Below, piece after piece: positions 1 to 10,800 of a DNA stretch of 23,571 bases. This stretch comes from Apostichopus parvimensis (taxonomy: Eukaryota > Echinodermata > Holothuroidea > Aspidochirotida > Stichopodidae): the NCBI GenBank assembly GCA_000934455.1, contig KN885070.1, forward strand, positions 2,378 through 25,948, in the 5' to 3' direction. Under the pieces are notes generated by a model. That model did no database searches. It was not told the origin of the DNA and saw nothing but the letters and a program-made list of their open reading frames with translations. Position numbers and translations under genes: made by a program. The stretch's first letter is position 1, and each line of letters begins with the position of its first letter.

Positions 1-2316
1 GGGGGGGGGAGGTATTAGTGGAAACCTTTTGGAGCGATATAACAATGTGTATAACTGTGTTACGCTCGAAGATTTCCAGTATACCTCCAGGGGGTGTGAT
101 ATTTTGACCAATTGAAGGTCCTTAGATGCGATCTGGTGCAATGTTTTGCCAGTTTCATCATTATCATATGATAATATATTATCAGCAGATTTTGTTTCCT
201 GTTTGAATTCTTTTACATAATATATCAGAAAAACAAACATAATGCTCTTTTACAATTTTTCCAGTAGGATGATTCTTGTTTATTGTCCAATGTCTGGACT
301 TTAATACATTTGACGAACTTAACTGATAGACAATATAAACTTTCATATTTTGTAAAACAGCCAGATGTGCAGTGGCCTAAAAACAAATATCATTATCACA
401 GTGTATTAGCAGTGTAATAATTATTTATAGGAAGTACGATTGCTAGCTTAGCTCCATAACATGCTGTTCGTGCAACAACTTAGGATGAATCATAGAAAGG
501 ATGAGAACGAACGTTGCCGACGTTGTAGTGTTTACGGTTCGTGACACTCCATCGAGTGCGGTTAGGTAGGCAATATGTATTTTATTACGCAGTGGCCAAC
601 TGTAGGCTTGTAATAGGCTATAGGCTACATTTAGCTAAGTGCAGCGGCCAAACTAAGAAAGTAGCTGAATCAGTAGGCCTGAATGTTACTACGAATATAA
701 TCGAGTTAACTCAGCTGACGAGTATTCAAGATCAAAAGAGCACTGACAAAATACCATGCTAAAAAAACAAAAGTTTTTAAACATATTTTTCGACACTGAA
801 AGGGGGGAGGAGACGCTCCCCTGCCCCCCTGGCTACGTCCCTGACCGACGGTGCTTAACTTCACTTAACTCGCAGGCATCAAACTTTATCTGGTAATGCA
901 GGCCATGTTACATAGGCTGTGAAAACAAACTTATAAGCATATGCACATGATGGCAGCAGTACTCTTAGCCCTGAACTATAATACTTACTATTTGGTATTT
1001 AATTTGCAAAAATCATATATGTCGGTATTAATGTACCATTACAGGGACAAATTTGTCAGCTAGAGTAGAATTCAATCAGGGTTTCATTTCAAATGACGTG
1101 GAGTTTTACCTGCATTATTCACTTAAGTCTAAATGTAACAACAAACATTAGTAGTCCTTCTTTTGTGGGTGTATCGGAGGCTTGTCATAAGAACCGCCCC
1201 AACAGCCGAAACTGAATATTCAGTACTTAGTGACCTGCCCAACAGTAATAATATAGTTGCACAAGGGAAACTTACTCCATCTAGACAACGATGGGGGTTG
1301 TGTCCGATGATATGAACACCATTTATAGGTTGTACAACAATTATTATGTATAACATTTTCACTTTCAGTTTGCTATTCAACGTTATCAACACTGTGGTAC
1401 CAAATTTGCAAAGGTACCCCCCTCATATGCCAGTTGAGTATAACTGAACAAAAGATATTGCACACAAATCTGATAGCATAGCCAGTCATTTTTATAGCAC
1501 TTTGCAGTTATTCAGTCGCCATGTCATGAAACTACAAAATAGGTAGTTTTAACAGTTTCCTTTTGCTTCCAAGGTCGTGCAATGGGAGTCTAGGAAAGAG
1601 ACCCAATTGAACGTTTAGTGACTCGTCAACAAACGAACAACATATAAATTATAATGTCACCGTTGAATATAGGTTTAATATGTGTACAAATATTGAGCAT
1701 AATTTCTGTCACTCAGAGTATAGCATAAATATTGATGTGAACCATGATTTTACTCATTAAATAGTGATCAGGCTTGAAACAGTAGACTAGTCTTAGCAAA
1801 ATATCAGTTTTAATCACTTAATACTCATATCCTATAGAACCAAGGTATAATTACTAAGAACATTTTGCCGGTCAATCCCTGGGGAATTCTGGAGACCCCA
1901 TTTTTATCGCTGTCTGAATAGCATAGCTGCTTGTTTCGACAAGGGTAAAGCTATGGCTTGAAGAAAGGTCTAAGGCTGCAATGTTCTGACCATGTCGTGT
2001 AATATTTGTATGCAGTCGGACAATCATTTGGCTGTTCTCAGTCATTAGAGACAATTTATAAAACTGTTACGTATAATATAGAAAAATTTGTGTCCCAGCA
2101 ATTAAGTAATGTTTTCAATCCTTTGTTTATCAACACTTAAATTTACTGTAAAGCACCTAATTTCTTTCTCTTTCCTGTTACAAAAAGTAAGAAATCATTT
2201 CTTCAGGTGCGACCAAATTTATGGCAAAAATCTTACACCACATGCAGCTTTTAATGTAATATATAAACTGACAGTAAAGTAGGCTCCATCACCGCAAAGA
2301 AACCGAGTAATAAACT
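1..2316. other. Intergenic DNA, no supported gene
   Basis: AT-rich sequence opening with a G9 run. The frames of 60-87 codons on both strands show no recognisable motif, splice context or composition shift. The only structured element noted is a possible transposon terminus at 799-846. Confidence 0.6.
799..846 (-). mobile_element. Possible DNA-transposon terminus
   Basis: Read on the minus strand this begins CAGGGACGTAGCCAGGGGGG and continues through a G-rich stretch. CAGGGGCGTAGCCAGG-type ends are recurrent termini of decayed animal DNA transposons, probably hAT-like. No partner end or target duplication was found in the window, so the element is partial or the match is to an internal end. 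Confidence 0.3.
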
Positions 2317-2320
2317 TTAA

Positions 2321-2414
2321 GGGGATGGTAGAGTGAGTCTGAGACATTCAGAGACATTGCCTAACTACCTTAGGCAATGTCTCTGATTGTCTCAGAAACA
2401 CTTTACACTTTCCC
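2321..2414. mobile_element. 94-bp hairpin MITE flanked by TTAA
   Basis: TTAA at 2317-2320 and 2415-2418 flanks a sequence beginning GGGG and ending CCC. Inside, 27-base arms at 2338-2364 and 2370-2396 are complementary with one mismatch around a 5-base loop (ctacc); the outer arms are also imperfectly complementary. TTAA target duplications are typical of piggyBac-like elements, so this looks like a very short non-autonomous foldback MITE. It has no coding capacity. Confidence 0.6.
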
Positions 2415-2927
2415 TTAAAACTCAGCTCTACATACTGTGACCATAATTGCTTTGTATGAACAGTATACACTGAAGGAGCATTATTCAATAGATTTGCTAA
2501 TTAGGATAAAATCTGGATACATCTGGACATTTCAGGATCAGAGGTAGTTCAAATATGAAAAACGAATACATGGAGAATGATATTAGTCTTCCTGTAACAT
2601 TCGTCTAATTACCGATTCCATTTGCCTGCATCGCGGTGCGTTTTATAGATAGATAAACAAGAATAATAAAAACAATATATTTGTCAATAAGATTCCAGGC
2701 ATTTGGGATACCCTGCATCCTCAGGGTGTTAGGAAATGACAAATGGTCTGGAATGTTGGATTGGGATAATCCCAGATCAAAGAGGTCCAGATGATCCTGA
2801 TAATAAGGTTGTCCATAACATGACAAATCCCAGAGGTAATGTTTTTATTTCAACAAGAATTGGTCTTCCTGTCAGCACGGGTTACAACTGACTTTTTTCA
2901 TCACAATTTCGACATGATATCTAACTG

Positions 2928-3191
2928 TGTGTAAAAGTAAGTTGGCCTGACGTTTCGATCCTAGCAGGATCTTCTTCAAAGGCTAAATGACAAGTAACAG
3001 TAACAGAGGGGACAAAACACGCACAGAATACAGACAGGTTAATGAGCATGGTGAACACAAAGAGATGGATGAAAGGGGATTAGTAGACAAGGGATGGAGA
3101 GAAGAAAGAACGTCAGGCCAACTTACTTTTACACATTCTCCTACACAGGTTCTCTAGTGGATAAGCAGTTTGCTAACAGTTTTATTTTATT
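2928..3191 (-). mobile_element. Foldback retroelement-like insertion with hammerhead-like motif
   Basis: Perfect 27-bp inverted repeats sit at 2928-2954 and 3109-3135. The 14-bp sequence ATGATATCTAACTG occurs immediately before (2914-2927) and at 3192-3205, which fits a target-site duplication and gives a 264-bp insert ending in an AT-rich tail. Long duplications of this kind suggest target-primed insertion. The minus strand carries a hammerhead-ribozyme-like core (see the separate entry). Hammerheads with minimal stem III are known in Penelope-like elements, so a non-autonomous relative is my best guess. No coding sequence is present. Confidence 0.5.
2940..2985 (-). ncRNA. Degenerate type-I hammerhead ribozyme-like motif
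   Basis: Read on the minus strand: stem I AGCCT pairing with AGGCC (four of five), then TTGAAGA in the place of CUGANGA, stem II GATCC/GGATC with loop TGCTA, then GAAAC and the cleavage triplet GTC. The variable position 7 is A, which the family tolerates. The first core base is T instead of C, so activity is probably lost. Stem III is reduced to an ACGT turn, as in the hammerheads known to act as dimers. The motif was recognised by eye only. Confidence 0.45.
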
Positions 3192-3205
3192 ATGATATCT
3201 AACTG

Positions 3206-4660
3206 ACGGATGGAAGTATCAGAGAGAATATTTCACCCACGTTTGTCCTACATTATACACAACACATTTACAATAAACCTTCGGGCTCTTTGCTTTCAGT
3301 ATATCAAGGAATTAATTTTTGTCTTTCCTTTCTTTTTCATTCCTTACAAACTATATATCCTATCTCCACTCTAATTTTACCAACAGTTATTTTTATTTCG
3401 CCAAGATCTCATCAATATTGCCAATTATATATCTATATAAAACAATAATATGCCCAAACATCTATTTATGTCAGCTGTATAATGTAAGGATGATGGGGGA
3501 AAAAAAACAGATCAAATAAAAATGATAGGAAACAAAACATATATTTTTGAAAAATATTCATGTGAGAAACTATTTCAAGTGAAGTTGTGACATCCAACCT
3601 CAATTTGTTTGTACAGGTTTACTTAGTCCACTTGGAATTGAATTCCAGTGTCAAGTAAGAAAGTTACTTATTTCCAACTTGTTCTTTTGAGGCTAACTTT
3701 ATTCAAGTACAAGTAATAACCCAGATTTTTAACCGATGCATGAAATAATACTAAATTGCAAAAATTTGCAACTAAAACCAATATTACATACAGATAAGAA
3801 ATAGGATGACAACGTGCAAAGTGAAACTACTACAATAAACTAAGGAAAAAGAGAGGAATGAAAAACAAGACAAGAGACAGCTGTGTTCCATGAATTCACT
3901 CACGTATGTTTAAAAGTTTGAAAGTAAGAAATAAGTGGCAAGCATACAGTACCTAGTACATGTCAAGTTTGATTCCAGAAGTACAAAAGATACTGGTTAC
4001 TTTATAGTCTTAGTCCAAAGGAATTTTTTCCCCTTCATATTAATGATAAATACCCCCCCCCCCAAAAAAAAAAATTATCACCAAGGCATTATACGTATCA
4101 GACTTACAGAGAGATAATCTTTAAAACTGATACCATGAGACAAACAGCTAAGTTTTTAAGGGTACAAACATAGCAGTGACATCATCAATACACTCTACGT
4201 CCAAAATGTCCAACCTAATTGGACCACTCACCCTCACAGCTGCCACACTGTACAGATTCCTACACACTGTACAGATACCCAAACATCGTGTTTCGAATTA
4301 AAAGACTTTGCAACTCTTAGGTACCACTCCACGTCGAACCTTTTCAGATGAGGAATAAACATACAGTAGGTGCACCTCTCAATCATATTGATTACTTTAA
4401 TAATACTGGCTGTTTCAGCACCGATAATTCTAGACAAGGCGAGTTCTGACATTCACAAGCCATGTACATATGCTTTAAAACATTTTGGGTGCTTGTGGTA
4501 TTTTTTAAAAGTTACTAATATATGCCATTTTCTCTCAACCTATAAAACTCAGATATATATCTTCAGTACATGCTTTGGTGAAGTGTTTGTTTTTTTGGTG
4601 ATTCCTCTGGTTATCTATCACTAATATGAAAGAAAAAAAACCCTCAAGACCAGTTTTTTT
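3206..4660. other. Intergenic DNA, no supported gene
   Basis: AT-rich, with C10/A11 homopolymers near 4052-4073. Short frames on both strands lack motifs. A short local repeat of 'acacactgtacagat' type occurs near 4245-4276. Nothing else is structured. Confidence 0.55.
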
Positions 4661-4666
4661 TTTATT
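4661..4666 (-). terminator. Poly(A) signal AATAAA of the SLC35E1-like gene
   Basis: AATAAA on the minus strand starts 47 nt after the TGA, followed by a genomic A run. It is the first canonical signal downstream of the stop, so it implies a short 3' UTR. The genomic A run could also misprime cDNA. Longer 3' ends further down cannot be excluded. Confidence 0.55.
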
Positions 4667-4712
4667 AGTTAAAAATTACAACAAAAGTTCACGATATTTG
4701 CACATGATGTCA

Positions 4713-4835
4713 TCACACCTGATGTAGTACGTGACCGTTTTCTTTCTCGTGAGAGATGAGACGTCCGTCGACGAGGTCCGAGGCCACCATCGGGAGATAT
4801 TCCTTCTTCCTCATCAAGCTGGCCTCGTACTTGGA
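4713..4835 (-). CDS. SLC35E1: SLC35E1-like exon 6 (C-terminal 40 residues and stop)
   Basis: This 40-codon exon was located by searching the minus strand downstream of exon 5. A pyrimidine-rich acceptor (ctctccctctcgtag) precedes [20 protein letters not shown], then [20 protein letters not shown] and TGA. Joined to YNL it aligns without gaps to human YNKTKYDANQQARKHLLPVTTADL. The hydrophilic tail is about 60 residues shorter than in human, where it continues with a Tyr/Asn-rich region. The exon is clearly more GC-rich than its surroundings. Confidence 0.88.
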   Translation of the reverse strand, partial: SKYEASLMRKKEYLPMVASDLVDGRLISHEKENGHVLHQV

Positions 4836-7800
4836 CTACGAGAGGGAGAGAGGGGAGAAAAACAAGTTACAGTTTGATTTAGGAGTTCAGGTAAAGACTG
4901 TATCCTGTTTTATACATGTGATTGTTGATTACTGATATTTTACCAAGTTAGTTTGGAAGAGTACAGAAATGATTGTCAAGAAACGGAATTTGACCCAGTG
5001 ACCTCACTGACACAATACCATTCTCCACCAACTCACTTATCCAGCCTTTAGCCCATTTATACTGTTATCACTGTTTTTACTTATTTATATTTAATTATTG
5101 ACTATGTTTTAATCTTTTGTGTATTCTTTGTTTAAAACTATTTTACTATTTACGTATTTCTGAATTTGTTTTTGGACTTTATGCGGTTAGGGCATTAATT
5201 ATTTTCGTTTTAGTACATGGGTGAATTTTATATTGTTGCTTTAGGTTTTTACATTTTGTGCCTTCTTGGTTCTATATATTTAATATTTAGGTTTTGTTAC
5301 TATTTGTTGTAAAGCGCTTTGAGCAGCTTTGCTGATTATGCACTATTATAAATATTACTTAGTATTATTATTATTTGCCTTAAGCTTAGATGTTAGACTA
5401 CAGAACTTCCTGTCAATGGCATATAGCATATATTGATTTCCTGCTGCAATCGTAAAACAATGGAAGCAGAAACTGATTCAGAAATATTCAGCCTGTATCA
5501 GTTTGTTCAGATATACTGTTTCAGAGCGTGGATGATAACACCATTTTCACCAACCAGCAAACTTCTCCGTATATTGGGTAATACCGATTGGATGTTTATT
5601 CTCGTTGTGATAGTAACTGTACTCTCATGAAATATCGAGATGCTGGCAGTGTGGCACTTAAATCAAACAAAGGAAATGCTTAGCGACACGTTAACAAATA
5701 AAACAAAAAAGAAGAAACCCAGCAGGCTTACTGATTCCTTGTATTACAAGTTGAAATTGTGTATGGAATCACCTGATTGGTACAGTAGAGCAACTGAGGA
5801 AAATGTGTCCTGAAGTCAAGTACCAGAACATCATAACAGATATGTTGATCATTGCAAGTTGGTTTTACCCTTGCTTAATGTTGATGACAGATAACAGTCA
5901 TTAGTGAGAGTGGAAAACTCTCGCAGTCAATTAAAAGTGGAAAGGTCAAATCCTATGACAGTTAGTGTTATAGCAAAGAATTGAGTTTGCAAGCTTACAG
6001 GATTTCCAGACTTTGACCTCTGTTGATTTCAAATGACCTTCCATCAGCATCATACTTGGGCAAATGTTTGGACAATATCTGTAACTAAGTTTACATGTTG
6101 TAATAACACCACTAATAGGAGCAACTGTAATAGGTTAAGGTCAAGAGTTTTGTGGCAGATTAAATCCCTGAGGTCTTTAAATATTGAGAAATCCGAGCAG
6201 TTTAATATATTGTGCAGTATTTTCTGATTAAACTTAGATGCAAATGACATCTCACACAGCATTTTAAACCTGTACCAATTAAGTATGGTGAGAGCATGAA
6301 TGTATATAAACCAAGATAGTGAGAGCAATGGAATATTACCCCTGAAATGGTGTAAACTTTCAGGAATTACTAATTAGGTTCTTAAAGATGCAAATCATTC
6401 TAAATTTCATAACAACAATATCAATTAAGATCTGCCCAGGTATAATGTGCTTTCCTGTACACCATGTCCTTGTACAATATGGTCATGATGAAATCCAAAG
6501 CTTATCAATGGCCACTCTCTAAGAAGAAAGGTTTTCAGGGATTGAATTCTGCTAGCCTTAAATAATCATTGGCCTGAAGCAAATTAGCAGTCTCAACTTG
6601 GAAACAAAGTTATCCTGCTGCAGTACTGTTTAAGGTTTTACCACTTCCCCCTTTATAACCTCAAATGAACTTTGACCTTCACAAAAAAATACTAGGCTCT
6701 TTTACTCCATGTGATAGGAAAGTCATATGCCATGTCATATTATGTCATACATGTTTAAAATTTCCAGAGTGTAAACTTCACTGAACCCAAATGACCTGTA
6801 CCCTCAACTAAAAACAATAGGGTTCTTATACTCATGAATCACAGAGAAGCCATAGCCATCTATACCAGTTTTCTATCCGGAAATGTTGTATTTACACAAT
6901 GTTCAAGGTTTGACACCTGGTGAGCTTGAATGAACCCTGACCTATATACCAAATATGAAATGTACCCCAGTTATCCTCTGAAGTTAAGAGCATTTACAAG
7001 ACCTGGATGTAAGAGTGAAATGATTTTCTAAGAACCGATAGACGCACTAACAAAATACAAACTACAAAATCAGTGTTTGTGAGCAGTGCTAAACAACATC
7101 TCCCAATCAATGGTCTTCTGTAATACTATGAATAATTACCTTCTGCAGGTACAGGCATTTCATACGACTTCAATGTTAAAAGCAGCTTGTTTGCATTTTC
7201 GTAACATTTCACTTTTACCTAGATTCACTAGAGTTCACATTCCAGCAAGATTCCTCTATTCTACTTGAGGTAGTTGAAGTCACTTTGTTATGTTTTTCTT
7301 TTTCATTGTGGTTTTTACAGTTCAGAGCATCAGGCCGCTTTGATCAAGTTCTTTTCAAACTGACTATGTCGGCAGCCTTTCAACAGAGGGCGCTGTCATG
7401 TCGGTCCTAATTGCGAGTGAGCTACAGTATACTGTTGACAGATCTCTGAATCAAAGCAGAGATACTGTAAAGTGCTGTGACGTATATTGATCTCTGAATC
7501 AATGTAACGTGATCCCGTGAAAGTGCACATAAAGCATGCAAACCCTATGGGATGGACTCACATACAGATGTGCTGGGTGAGTGACTAGTGTACTAGTGAT
7601 CAACTCACAGTACTGCAACTTGTCAAGTTTCGCTGAACTAGATGGGACCCATGTAACAGCGCCCTCTGTTGACTTGGTTCATGGCTGGAGAACCCCATCC
7701 ATTATATCATTGCAAGCCTGCTGAAACTTATCGCCTTAGCTTTCTTCATTCAAAGATTGCTAATATTATACAGGTAGCTAGAAAGGATTACGTCAGTTTC

Positions 7801-10800
7801 GTACAAATCCGTCGACCTGACCCTTTCCCTGTATTACTGTTTAATCACTGTTAAAGCTCAACAATCAACAATTCAATCACAAAAGTTGTTATTGTTTAAC
7901 TTTCTAAAACTTGAAATTTGGTAAATAAACCATAGTGGAGGGGGGGAACCATAGTACATAATAAAAAATCTAAGATTGAAGTCATACAAACGAGTGCCTA
8001 CAGTACATACAGCATGTTAAATAACTTTTGTCATCACTTCTTATCAACCTGTAGTACTACAAACTTTTTGAAACTACTGTAACACCCTTACTTGACCACA
8101 GTATGATGAACCTGTAGGAAATCATCTAGTCTCACATAGTAGAATGGGCTAATTTCAAGCTAGGACACATTTTGAATACATGTGTCGCAGTATTTGTATG
8201 AAGACCGTTGGTATTTGTTTTCGTTTTTATTTTGAGAAAGAACAAATATACTCCAAGCTGCTACACACTAAGTAAATTAATCCCTACACTGCTTTTTTTT
8301 CTTTTCTCCCCAAATTCTGCCCGAATGAATTTTTAATCAGTCCGTAGTTAATAAAGGCTCTGTTTGATTCGGAAACTTGATCGCTGACGCCACTCTTAAT
8401 ATTAATCTGGGTAACACCTTGCGTTTCTCCGTAAACTATTTGTATTTAACTTCACTGCTAATTACCCTTCAACCACCCTGGGTTAAAGAGATCTGATAGA
8501 TTGTAAAAACTCCTGGCAATTCTCCCAAAACTTCCTACATTGTATTTGAGGTCTTGCAATATTTTCATGAGGTCAAGATATAGCTCTGTCCACTCACTAT
8601 TAACCCTCCACCAACCAATGGTACAAATTGTTGCTGGTCTCATTGACTGACCAATTAGAACAAAGCATGCTTTTTCCTCTTATCTCTTAAAAGCCGTAGT
8701 TTTAAGTTGCATTTGCCACAATCTGTAATTTCTCATTTCCCTTTTGTAAAAAAAAAAAAAACATTTGCCTAGGTACATAACCTGCTTCATGAGGTCCACC
8801 ACAAAATTCACACTAAGCAATGATTAAATTTGGCACAATGTTGAAAACGGTTGCTTATGACATCATCAAATATCTTGATTCTACATATATATCTGTACTT
8901 AGTAAGTGGTTACAACCTATATTCATGACTATATGAGCTGTCAAATGTTTTGTTGTTGTTATCAGACTCAATGTACTGTAGACTGATTTGGTATCAATAT
9001 TCAAATTATGTCTGAAGTACCACATGGTTTTGTTCAGAATATTACCAAAGTTATGAACCCAAACACATCATACAACTTTTCAGCTGAAACCAAACACATC
9101 ATACAACTTTTCAGCTGAAATAATTTTTCGGACTACAAAATGGCTGTTTTTGCCGTCTCATTTTGTGATAACTCACCAAGTTGTAGCAGACTACTCCAAC
9201 TACAGCCAGAGTCATGCCGCAGATGTTGGTCAATGTCACCGGGTTCCTGAGCATGAGCAAGGAGAGGAATATGACCACTATCCGCTTAGTGGCATTCGCT
9301 ATAGAGTAGCTCAACGGCATCACCAGATTTAAGACACTGAAGGCAAAAATGTTCTGGCAGAAATTCAAAAAACTGCTTAGAAATAGAAGAGTCAGGATCT
9401 GTGTCCAGAGAGGACTAGCCATCTGTGAAAGGAGAAAGATACGGTAATAAAAGTGTGAACGAACACCATTTATAAACTCCACGTTTGTGTGCTTGTTGTC
9501 ACATTTATACATTGAATGGTGTCTGTGTGTATATAAAGCAAACTTTAACATATTTTTAACCGGTGACATCTTAAAAGAACAATATAAAACCTTCTCCCTT
9601 GTCCTAGTCGATGCTTCGTTCAGATGTCGGTGGTGAAGGACTCCTTCTTCCTCCAAAGAACTCCTTGATACCCCACTCTCTCAACTACTCTCAAATGGCC
9701 GTAATAGAGACATTAAAGACTCGCTCCAAACCGCGTGCGGCCATCTGAAAAAGTTAACTTTCTGTTGCTTGCAAGTGACGTTTTGTGCGTTTCGCTACAA
9801 AATGCAGACAGTAATGAAACGTGATACATTGTTATCTTTAGCTGGACCTGAGATGTCCATCACTGTATCGTTTGTATACTGTGCTGTGGGTATTGACCGC
9901 CGCTGTATGTACTGACTGTACACTAGTGTCTAATAACCGACGGTAGTAAGCTGTGTGTATTTGCTGGTATCGATGGTGGTGTTTAACACTTCTGTTACAC
10001 CTCATTCGAAACTAGGTCAGATTACCTGCATTAGACGTTTCTTTTTGAGCGAGTCTTCACACCCTTTAAACACAGCCATAATCTTGTTACTACAGGCCTA
10101 AATGACAGATTTACTTTTGGAAGTCCTGGTGGGTACCGGAATTCTGGAGCAGGAAACCCAACCATCATCTTTACCACTGTAATGTATTCGCTCGCTTGGA
10201 GTTCGCTTTAAAAACCGTGCAATAACTTGACATACATTGATATCTCTAAAGAGGCAAGGGATGAACCGAAAGCAAAATGTCACATTGATGCTTAGATTAT
10301 GTTCCTCCTTTATCGGTCAAAGAGTCAAAAATTTTACTTTTTTGAGCTATCCAAGTTTTTTTCATTCCATAATGGGAGGAAGGATAGCTTATCTTAANNN
10401 NNNNNNNNNNNNNNNNNNNNNNNNNNNNNNNNNNNNNNNNNNNNNNNTCCTCCTTTATCGGTCAAAGAGTCAAAAATTTTACTTTTTTGAGCTATCCAAG
10501 TTTTTTTCATTCCATAATGGGAGGAAGGATAGCTTATCTTAATTTTTGACATGATGTTAACAGCTCAACAGACAGAGACTAAAGATGACCATCTTTTTCT
10601 TTGACTTGATTATCCGCAGGCACAAGGTGGTACAGGTCAATATGTGATAAAATATTTTATTAAAAAAATGACGAAATGTGTTGAGTTTGCTACGAGAAAA
10701 CGTGGTATATGATAACATGATTTAAGGCATTAGTTCCCCTTTAATCCCACCAGGTACTGTAACATTATACATCAAGCTGTGGCGTATGTACAGTAATGAC

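Larger units (their letters stand above)
4836..9176 (-). other. SLC35E1: Intron 5 of the SLC35E1-like gene
   Basis: This 4,341-bp GT-AG intron, phase 0, carries a LINE 3' end (plus strand), a decayed multi-unit repeat at about 5990-6990, and one copy of the dispersed element that elsewhere hosts the minisatellite. No convincing exon was seen. Confidence 0.85.

Noticed and set aside
541-762. Plus-strand 73-codon frame
   Set aside because: No recognisable motif, unusual composition or conserved signal; consistent with chance.
9423-9656. N-terminal part of the 181-codon minus-strand frame around exon 5
   Set aside because: This part lies upstream of a clear acceptor and has no homology; it is intron.
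10237-10542. 101-codon frame spanning the N gap
   Set aside because: It is built from a duplicated contig end plus Ns; no biological meaning.
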